A stretch of 64,000 nt of DNA from Setaria digitata (lineage: Eukaryota > Nematoda > Chromadorea > Rhabditida > Setariidae), in assembly GCA_003640385.1 (NCBI GenBank), contig RCAB01000130.1, forward strand, positions 62,001 to 126,000. The letters are read 5' to 3'. Every line of letters begins with the position of its first letter. The first letter of the stretch is position 1. A program made the translations under genes and the position numbers. The notes beneath the pieces were generated by a model, which did no database searches, was not told the DNA's origin, and saw nothing but the letters and a program-made list of their open reading frames with translations. This document shows positions 55,801 through 64,000 of the stretch, in pieces.

Positions 55801-58800
55801 AAAAGTTTGAGAAAAAAAAATCTTTCCTTTAATTCATCTTCCCTCGACGAACATTTTGTGAAAATGCTTATGAAAAAAAGCTAAATTTTTTTTTTTTTTG
55901 TAAATTCGGAATCTATTTAGGCCTTTTTCCTGTCAGCATCCTTAGAAATGGATCATTAAAAACGTGTCTTAAAGATTCAAAGTACTTCTGAATATTAATG
56001 AAATTTTCTGGGAAAGCATAAGTGTAGTAACTTCTGGAATTAATAAAACTTTATTGGAAAGCTTAAATGTTAGTATATATTTTAAGCCCGAGAGGAAAAC
56101 TGACAATTAAAGCAGCTTGTACATTCTAATATATTTAATTTAATTTATGCTATAACTAAGTTTGAGTGCCTAGTTAAGGTACATAATAAATAATTTAGTA
56201 TGAATTATAATTTATCATCAAAACATATAATTATATTTTTTGGTCAGAATACAAATTAGAAACTGAAATAATTTGGATATTCATCTTTAATTAATTAAAT
56301 ACTGATAATTGCACAATTCTAGAAGCCAGCAATGTTGGCAATGGAAATATCAACGCCAAGCTCAAGTACTGATCTTTCCACATCATTAACGAAAGAAGTT
56401 GCTAAGCCATCAGCAATGAAACTTCAATATGTTACCGAACGAATCATTGGTATGCAATTAAAAGCAAAAAAAAAAAAAAGAATTAAATTTCTTTTGGATT
56501 TAAACATAATTAATTAGCATCTCATGCAGTACCAAAATTACCATTGACATTTCTCCTTTCTTCACCTTTTGTAATTATTTTTTAACTTAAAATTTTTGTT
56601 TTTTTTTTTTTTTTTTTTTAACAGAAATTAAATTTTTTACTTTTTTTTTTTCCTCCTTCTTTTCTGACGCAATCAATTATATTTCATCCATAAATGCAAT
56701 ACAATTCAATTTAAATTACAAATCAGGAGGAAAGGAAAAACTTTTTATTTTCCTTATCACATAAAAATAACCTTTCGTCCAAACAACAATTACATTTATT
56801 CTTTTCCAAAGATTTTTCTTTTCGGTTAACTCATTTCTGTTTCATTACAAGAAAAGAAAGGTGAAAAATGTGTGGAACGATAGCAAAACTATCGTTGCCA
56901 TCTGTTTTTCATCGTGAAACTTCAAATAAAAATTTCAATGTGTCCTTTTTTCTTTTCGTTTTTCAATTTTTTCTCTTTTGTTTTTTTTTTTTTTTTTTTT
57001 TTTTTTTCATAAACAAAAGTAATTATACATTTGATATTTCGTTTCATTCAGGAAAAATATGAATGTGAATCAATCAGTTCACACTTTGAGGGATTTTAAA
57101 ATAGCTAAAATAAAAATTTTTTTATTAAATTTTGATTTTTTCTGTGGATTTTTTTCTCGAAACAAAAATTAAAAATTTTGTTGCATTTTTAAACAATACA
57201 ATAGAAAGGACTGACTTATTTTATTTGCATTTTATCCCTTTGCAATTAAAAAATTTGGAAAAATTAAAATTTAATCATAGGAAAAAAAATTAAATTTCAA
57301 TTTTTCAGTAGCATTATTTCCATCGGATAGTACGGATGCTCAATATCGAACAGATCTCAAAGATGCTACTGTTTTACTTCGACGGAAACATGCAGAACAT
57401 TACAAGGTCTCTCATCCTCTTTTTCTAATTAATCAAAAATTGTAAGTAAATTTTTTCCTAATTAATCAACAAACCTGATTAAATTAATCAAGCAAAGATT
57501 AGCTTTTAATTAAACGCTTCATATTTCGGTTATCCAATCAGTTAATTTTTAAAATACGTCTTTTTTACACAGTTGAAAGCAATTCAATCACATGAAAAAG
57601 AAGTACAATGATCGATAAAAGTTGAAATATCAGAACGAAGAAAAATATCGCTTCAGTTTAAGAGAAATTATTAAATAGGAGAAATTGATGAATATCACGG
57701 GAATGTTACAGTAAAACTAATAGTTGAGAATTAGACAAAAGAAGAGATTATTGGTGTTACCGATAGATTGAGAGATGGAAATCTTTGTTGGTTTGGGTAA
57801 GGTTAAAGGTTAAACCATCGTAAAAGCTTTTTCGGCTGAGGGTTTTGCAAGGTTAAAGGTAAAGAAAAAGAAAAGAAATTTCTTCTTCCTATTGATTTGC
57901 TTTTTCTTTTTTTGACCAAAAGTTTTATAATTAGTTTTAAAATATTTAATTAAAAAATAATTGTTAGAAGTGTTAGGAATTGATATAAAATTTAATAAAA
58001 TTAAAAGAAATGTGATTAAAATTTTGAATGTTGAAGAAATAATTTTAGTTCTAAAATATTTAAGCTTAAAAAATAGTTAGACATGATAGGAATTTTTGGT
58101 GTGTCAATTCGAATTAAACCTTATTTTTCTCGGTCCAAATTAGCATATTTGCTAGATTCATATAATGTAGAAAAATTTCACATTTCTCAACAAGAGTCAG
58201 AGGTCAGCCGTTAATAACCCTCTTTTGAATGACAAATGAAATTTATGAAATTGCAATGATGCAATCAACTGATATTGATAACCGGAACGGTGCCGGAAAT
58301 GACTAAACAGCACTGATAAATGAGTCTAATGAAAGCTTTGAGAAAGTTTTTGCTTTTCTCAATAAAATTCTATTCTATCGTTGAATTGATTGAACATAAA
58401 TTGAAATAGCAAAGTCTTATCTGACACGAAATCCATACTATTTTTGTTGTGACAATTTCGAATAAATCACACATCACTTATCTGTTATTTAATCAACTGA
58501 ATTTAAATTTCAATTTACATTTTGTGTTGCAAATCCCATATCATCAAAATTGATATGCCTTATTGCTGTCTAAAGCATAATATTATCACTCACGTGCTCT
58601 TTACCGAGTAAGTTACGAAATGAGCATGGGATTTACCTGAGTAGTTGAAAGATTAGTTTGCAGTCACCTGAATGATATGGAAAATGGGCAATTTACTTAT
58701 CTAGCGAGAATTTTAATTAATATTTCACTTGTAGAGAACGATTTTAATTCCTATTATTGATTATTGAGTTGTTAAGATATCCATTCATTTTGGATGCGTA

Positions 58801-61800
58801 AAAATTGTGATATCATATCACAGTGAACATTTTTATTCCTCGCAATCAATCATATTGACAAGCAAAATGAGCAATGTGAACAACTTTGAAGAAATGCGAA
58901 AAAGGAAAAATTAATTGTTGAAATTGTTAACACCGGAGAATGACTGTTTAACACTTCATAATATATTGCTATCACTCTTATCTTTTTTAGATTTCATCCT
59001 TATCATTGACAGGAATCATTTTCGTCATTTTTAGTAATCAATTTTTATTGTTTTAAAAATTATTTCTTATTTCATTTTTTATCACTTCTAATAATCAACT
59101 TTGCCATTTTCAGTAATCACTTTTATCATTTCTAGCAATTGCTATTATCATTTCCAGCAATCACTATTACCATTTTTAGCGTATGTGAATATTTCTAGAT
59201 TTTCAACATCTCAAAGCGACGTAGCGATCTTGGCCGATTACATTCGGTTATTGAACTTGGCTGGCCTGAAGAATTGGCTCCACCACTCGATCGACTGTGT
59301 GCAATATGCAAATTGCTCGAGAATTGGTTATCAGCAAATTCGGCAAATGTCGTTGTCATCCATTGTAAAGGCGGATGTTCTCGAGCTGCCATTGTTATCG
59401 CTTCATATATGCATTATATCACCATATGTTCAGTGTAAATAAATTTCAATTTAAATTAGTTCAAGAAAAGAGCAGACGAAAAAGGCTTAGATTAATATGA
59501 TTTTATTAACAATTCGTGATAATGAAGTGAAGTTTTGCAGGGGAAATTTTTAAATAGTTTTGAAGTAGAATCTATGGAATTCAATGAAGATTTAAAAATT
59601 TTTGAAGAAGAAAGGGAGGTAAAATTAATTGGTAATTAAAAGTTATTGAAATTTCAAATCAAAAGAGCATCAAATTTTGTTGAAAACTCAAAATTTGAAT
59701 ATAAATCAAATAACTGAAAAATTGCAGAGAACCGAGGGAAATTTCAAATTTAGAATTTAAGCAGCACGAACAAAATAGTGGATCAAGAAGGAAATTTAAA
59801 ATTCAAATTTCTTTTTATTTTAGTGATGAATCGATTGGAATTCGTTTTGCATTACAACAGTTCAGTGAACGTTATCTTGGTCCAGATGGACAACCATCAC
59901 ATAAACGGTTAATTAGTATTTCTGCTTCCTTTTGAAATTAAAAATGAGGCGGAAAGTTATTTCTTATTGTTCCCTTCAATCTAGCGCTCGAAAAAAGATG
60001 TGAAATTAGATCCAATTATCAATTAAGACAATCATTAATTGTTCAGGAAAAAAACTAGCTAAATTGGATTTAATTGCTGGCAGCCTTGAAGGAACAAAAC
60101 TTTCCGCAGAATTTTCTCTTTTACTGAAACAGTTGAAAACGTGTATTGAAGGACGTCTTAAGTGTGTTTGCATTGGTTTAAACTTAAATTAACCACTTGA
60201 TGCCCTTGAAGGTCATCCTCTCCTGCTGACTAAATTTTGAAATAAATTTCGGAAGAATGAAATGGAATAAAAATTATTTCAACTTTCTTTTAGCAACCTT
60301 ATTTTCACAGTATCACTAAATTGATTGATGAAGAAAGATTACATTTGTAAAAGTACTACTTGTTAATAGGCCAGTTACTTCCGTGAATATTCTCATCATA
60401 ATTGTAGCTAATTTGTTCAGCTATACACAAATTGCTTCTTCATTAATTAATAAGGTAAAGGTAAAGTTGCTCTTTCATTAGCTAGGGGATCATTATCATG
60501 GTTGCACATCATAAAATGATTATCATTACGATTGAAATGTTGAAGAATATGCAAGTGATGCAAATCGTCATGATGCAAATCTCGAATAAGTCATGTTTAT
60601 GATTAGAAATGTTCAATAAATTGTGGTTATTAACTGCTGCTAATATAACTGATAGCAGATAACATTGATAACAACTGATTTCTTTGAACATATTTGTTTG
60701 AAGATAAATTCAGTCTAAAGGTATAATGGAATAAAGGAACTGAAAAGTTTGGAATATTAATAAGGGAAATTTTAATTAAAATTTGTAAAAACTTCATGAG
60801 TTTTTCTCCTTCTCGAGTTAAACCTTTTCTCACTTTTTAATTAGGCATAACGCTTGATGATGGAAGTAATTTTCTGGAAAATTTTACTAATACTTTAGCC
60901 AATATTAATTTTACGTTTTCACGAGAAATTACGTCTACTAAGTAATTTGATATTTCTTGACCAGTGATGATGGCAAATGCCGCATTTTTTTTTTTTTTTT
61001 TTTTGATAATTAATGGTATTAGAATTTTTGGGAACTTTTCGGGCTAGAAGTTGAGAAAATGGCAATTATCAAAGTTTTATGGCATGATGTGTGAATAGTA
61101 GTGTAGCAAGTGAGAGATATGTGAAGTTTGGCTAATTTAATTAATTGCATTTCCAGGTACGTAAAATATTTTTCGTCACTTCTTTGTGGACGGACAAAAA
61201 TTCAACCAGCTACTGTTTATTTACATAATATTGTATTGACGAATTTTCTTGGTCGAAATGTTTTATTCAAAATATATGAACGGATGCAACCGGTACACAC
61301 AACATCACTTAAGTGAGTTTTAATATTTCTGGGATATCGCGGGAATGCTTCACAGCGTATAATGATTGAAATCCGGAAAGGGAGTGTAATATTTGGACAT
61401 TTGAAATGGTGTAAGCTAGTTCTCGATAAAAGCTTGTTATTGTAAATGTTTTTAATTAATTTCATGATTTGCCAAGTTAGACTAGAATGAGTTCCGTTAT
61501 GTACTTTATAGTAAGAAATAATTTTGTGAAATTTAGATTTTAGTGTGAAAGTTTGATTAAATTAAATTTATTTGTTAGTGTAAAACAAGAAATAAATAAT
61601 AAATGATAATTATTTATAGGACTGTGAATGAAAGTGAAACATTTGAATTAGGCAACTTACCGTTACGTGGCGATATTTTGGTGAAATGTTTCCAGCGTAC
61701 GAGTAGCGCTGAACGTACGCTATTTTTCCGATGCCAGTTTAACACGTGTACGTTTGACTTGTCCACGTCGCATAATGAGAACGTTTATAAATTGCGATTT

Positions 61801-62816
61801 TATCGAGAAGAATTGGATGATATCTTTAATGGTAACAAATAAATCAATTAATCTCTTTAAGTAATTAACAAATTTCTTTGTGAGAAACAGAACCCAATCT
61901 TTCATAAAATTAATTAACTTTTGAAACTTTTCATCTTCAAAGGAAAAAAATCATCCTACAACTCTTGTTTTTTTTTTTTTTAAACTAGTTTTTATGTGCA
62001 GGAAATAAATTTCTAGTTACACAGCACTTGAATCTTACGTTCAAAAAATTATTTTTGCAATGTTTTCAAACTTGAACTTTTAGATTGAAATTTATAGTTT
62101 TAGTTTTCGAAATATGTAGTAAAACGATACCAACAAACGAAAAAAGCTATTTACTACGTTCTCAACATTTGGCTACCATTTCTAAAACTACACACTCCTG
62201 GACCTCTAATGCATATCGCCGTTCAATATGCTTAAATATTCTAAACTTTTTCCAACTAACTATAGCAATGTTTATTTTTTAAAATTTAATAAATATTGAT
62301 TTTAATCATGATTTAATCTGAAGCCACTAAAGTTGAGAATTTGCAGCTTAAAGAACTAAATATTTTACAGTTCATTTGTATCTAGTGTTAACATAAGTGA
62401 TAAAGCTATAAATCCTTTTATAATTTGTATGATACGAATGATTAAGTTACTCTCAGTGATACAAAAATTTCAAATAAGCCGAAAAGACATTTAACGGATT
62501 GATCACGCAGATTAAGAGAAGGATGAGGAAAGGAAGGAAAAGTATTAATTGTAATTAATGACCAATTGATTAAGATTTGTTATGCTTGAGTTATTTGTAG
62601 CTTGGAAAAAAGAAAAAACGGAACAGTTCTCTAAGTATGAAGGACATTTTCCGGAAAAGCAATCATTGCATTAGGAACTAATTAATTCAGTGCATTTATC
62701 GAATACTGAATAATTTAAATAAAATTGTCTCTAATTTAAATGAACTCAAATAAACTTACTTCTACAAATTTCGATCATCTTTCCAAGTACACAAACTAAA
62801 ATATCCAATTTTACCC

Positions 62817-62847
<31 letters not shown>

Positions 62848-63101
62848 CCATTTTTGTGTCCTTTAATAGAACATTACAATCGATGAATTTTGTGACTTCA
62901 TTCCATTCCTGCCAGTAAATTACCAATGAATTTTTGCAGATTCAGAAGTGAATTCGCAGGCAATGATTGAATTTATCTTCCAGCGGGAACTGCCGAAAAG
63001 TAGTAGCGATGATGCTAATGGCTGTTGTGATGATGTTGCTCGAACATCGATCGCCGACTACTCTCGAGCTGATAGCTATGAAAATTTCGACAAAGAAGAA
63101 G
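42782..63101 (+). CDS. tns-1: tensin, 5' part (PTEN-like phosphatase and C2 domains)
   Basis: Tensins link integrin adhesions to actin and signalling. Exons read: 42782-43519, 56323-56449, 57309-57406, 59199-59434, 59824-59907, 61157-61312, 61620-61831, 62940-63101. All phases join, giving 604 residues before the last visible donor. The gene runs off the right edge, so the SH2 and PTB domains of tensins are not seen. Residues 1-246 are a Ser/Thr-rich region I do not recognise. The phosphatase-like domain (about 275-425) opens MKLQYVTERII and has the loop HCKGGCSRAA with Cys377 and Arg383. The C2 domain (about 428-575) has RYVKYFSSLLCG, YERMQPVHTTS and RGDILVKCFQR. The segment GQPSHKRYVKYFS and the LDDIF ending separate tensin from PTEN and auxilin. 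The first exon lies 12.8 kb from the second, so alternative first exons are likely. Confidence 0.9.
42837..42860 (+). repeat. (CAA)8 in the first tensin exon
   Basis: Eight CAA units, read in frame as ACA, encode a Thr run at residues 20-26 of the tensin model. A hypervariable coding microsatellite is likely. Confidence 0.85.
44921..45167. repeat. 123-bp duplication on both sides of a single N (45044), probable assembly artefact
   Basis: Copies at 44921-45043 and 45045-45167 have equal length and differ at about three bases. They are split by one ambiguous base, with no other unique sequence. This is best explained as overlapping contig ends or two haplotypes joined head to tail. Confidence 0.88.
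46210..46271. repeat. (GA)n purine tract
   Basis: About 60 bases of GA/AAG purines, including 11 consecutive GA units, lie in the tensin intron. Confidence 0.88.
47459..47522. repeat. AT-only palindromic (AAT/ATT) block
   Basis: Runs of AAT followed by ATT form overlapping perfect palindromes made only of A and T. They can fold into a cruciform in DNA or a hairpin in RNA. Confidence 0.75.
47805..47906. repeat. (AAT)n microsatellite
   Basis: About 100 bases of AAT units with periodic extra A insertions, in the large tensin intron. Confidence 0.92.
50949..51039. repeat. 45-bp duplication on both sides of a single N (50994), probable assembly artefact
   Basis: The sequence from GGAAAAAAAAGAT to ATCTCCACCTT occurs once before and once after one ambiguous base, with a single difference. 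This is the third such join in the window. Confidence 0.85.
51403..51510 (+). repeat. (AAC)n then GAC/AGC-rich purine stretch
   Basis: Nine AAC units are followed by imperfect GAC/AGC and GA-rich sequence. One plus-strand frame (about 51346-51600) stays open and would encode an Asn run and then Asp/Ser/Lys-rich residues. This follows from the simple sequence and is not good evidence of a gene. Confidence 0.7.
52807..52853. repeat. (CT)n microsatellite
   Basis: About 45 bases of CT repeat with one CAT interruption, in the tensin intron. Confidence 0.9.
54301..54360. repeat. 24-bp tandem repeat, 2.5 copies
   Basis: The unit TGTTACCCGTGGGGAAGTTG plus CCAC occurs identically at 54301-54324 and 54325-54348, with a partial, diverged third copy. 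It is strikingly GC-rich for this intron. Confidence 0.92.
56323..59434 (+). other. tns-1: PTEN-like phosphatase domain of tensin
   Basis: Three exons give MKLQYVTERII, YRTDLKDATVLLRRKHAEHY, GRLHSVIELGWPEELAPPLD, LCAICKLLENWLSANSAN and VVVIHCKGGCSRAAIVIASY. The Cys-x5-Arg loop is complete. Vertebrate TNS1 has lost this Cys, while some tensins keep it (family knowledge from memory). The WPD-like position reads WPE, so the usual acidic catalyst is Glu rather than Asp. Activity cannot be judged from sequence alone. Confidence 0.9.
59015..59180. repeat. degenerate tandem repeat just before the tensin phosphatase-loop exon
   Basis: Five or so variants of ATCATTTCTAGCAATCACTAT follow one another with about 21-27-base spacing, up to 20 bases before the acceptor at 59198. 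Each copy contains a CAG- or TAG-like acceptor core. Confidence 0.7.
59824..63015 (+). other. tns-1: C2 domain of tensin
   Basis: The exons at 59824-59907, 61157-61312, 61620-61831 and the start of 62940-63101 encode the end of the phosphatase-like domain and the C2 domain. Segments include QQFSERYLGPDGQPSHKR, KIQPATVYLHNIVLTNFLG, LPLRGDILVKCFQRTSSAE, RTLFFRCQFNTCTFDL and EELDDIF, closing with AMIEFIFQRELP. C2 domains of this type bind membranes or partner proteins. After it the sequence becomes Ser/Asp-rich, as expected for the tensin linker. Confidence 0.88.
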
Positions 63102-64000
63102 GTTGGTGATGATGTCGGAAAAATATCTTCCCTTTCATTTATTTCCTCTTTCCTTCCTTACACTGTTCTTTCTTTGTGTGTACTTTTTTGTTCATTTTAT
63201 TCTTTTGTCTATCAGCAACTGATATGATAAAGACATGAAATCAAAAGTACGAACGTTCTCTCACTTCTTTATCACTAATTGATAAAGGCACAAAATAACC
63301 AGCACCATTTATAATAAGAAATAAAAAAAAAAAAAAACATTGATTCATAAGAAAGACTTTTTATTTTTTTAAATAAAAAAAAGAAACTTTTATTTTTTCT
63401 TACAATTAACAACTTTGTCTTTCTCCTACTTCTATTTATGATGAGAAATTTTTTTTTTCTTTTGAATAATTAATGTTAATTTATCTCTCTAATAGAAAAT
63501 CAAAGAATTAACATGTTTAATAATTTCCATCCTCTTAAGCGCATATGTATTGTATATGTTTAACCGATGCTTATTTCCAAATGATATGATAAAAAAAAAA
63601 AATCGAAATGGTTTTGTTTTAAAATCATTTATCACTTAATTTTTCTTTTTTTTTTTTTTTTTTTTTTTTTGGTTCTCAGTTTAGAAAGGTGAAAATTTCT
63701 TTAAAAATTTTTGCTGTGCTGTTTAATCATTGCCTTCTTTTTTAAATGATATTTTAAAGAAGGCGAATAAAATGAGGCAAAAATAAAATGATTTTAAAAC
63801 TAAATTCTGTATCAATTCATTTTCCTCTTTATCCAATCATTATTTCCTTTTTCTTTATCTTATTTTTCATTTTTTTTTTTTTTTTTTTGTATCTAAAATT
63901 TAACATTTAAGATTAAGTGTATTAGAGATTGAACAGATAATGAAAAATATTTAAATTTTTTTTTAGGTTGATAATTTATCTCTTTTTTTTTTCGTTTCAT
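63102..64000 (+). other. tensin intron running off the right edge
   Basis: It begins at the GTTGGT donor at 63102. The rest is AT-rich with A-runs and T-runs (for example 63643-63670 and 63871-63888). No further exon is recognisable before the window ends. Confidence 0.7.

Larger units (their letters stand above)
43520..56322 (+). other. 12.8-kb tensin intron
   Basis: This lies between a GTAAGC donor at 43520 and a TTCTAG acceptor at 56317-56322. It holds simple repeats, degenerate ATC/GAT-rich stretches (about 46930-47250 and 48730-48900), two single-N joins and many homopolymers. Several short coding-like patches, such as 49052-49135, 51196-51226 and 52620-52710, are more GC-rich than the rest. 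They could be alternative exons, but no clean start-donor pair has the phase needed for the next exon. Confidence 0.65.

Overview
The window looks like nuclear DNA of a parasitic nematode, probably a filarial or other spirurid (clade III) worm. The evidence is very AT-rich DNA with many long A and T homopolymers, genes split into many short exons by GT-AG introns, acceptors directly before two start codons that look like spliced-leader sites, and proteins that read as nematode versions of animal families. The species is an inference. No bacterial gene, CRISPR array, tRNA, rRNA or intact mobile element was recognised.

Four multi-exon genes are supported. (1) + strand, about 3.9-13.3 kb: an ASH1/LIN-59 type histone methyltransferase with AWS, SET, post-SET, PHD and BAH domains. 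(2) - strand, 24.2 to 18.8 kb: an ADA2 transcriptional adaptor (ZZ finger plus SANT) of the SAGA/ATAC acetyltransferase complexes, convergent with gene 1. (3) + strand, 30.6-36.0 kb: a complete PLP-dependent alanine aminotransferase of 517 residues. (4) + strand, 42.8 kb to beyond the right edge: the 5' part of a tensin (PTEN-like phosphatase domain plus C2 domain) with a 12.8 kb intron. A possible first exon of a fifth, divergent gene lies at the left edge on the - strand. The splice models were built by hand: exon phases join without a stop throughout genes 2, 3 and 4, apart from one uncertain junction in gene 2. In gene 1 one junction and the 5' end are uncertain.

The genes do not form an operon or pathway. 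Two act in chromatin and transcription, one in amino-acid metabolism and one in integrin adhesion. The space between them is AT-rich, with microsatellites, degenerate tandem repeats, an unexplained GC-rich coding-like island (about 24.4-24.9 kb) and three single-N joins, each flanked by a duplicated sequence that looks like an assembly artefact.

I did not find a convincing new biological system. The points most worth checking are a 21-bp intronic hairpin in the ada-2 gene whose only mismatch becomes a G-U pair in the sense RNA, a tensin phosphatase loop that keeps Cys and Arg while the WPD-like Asp reads as Glu, an ASH1 protein whose bromodomain region looks eroded, and the GC-rich orphan island.
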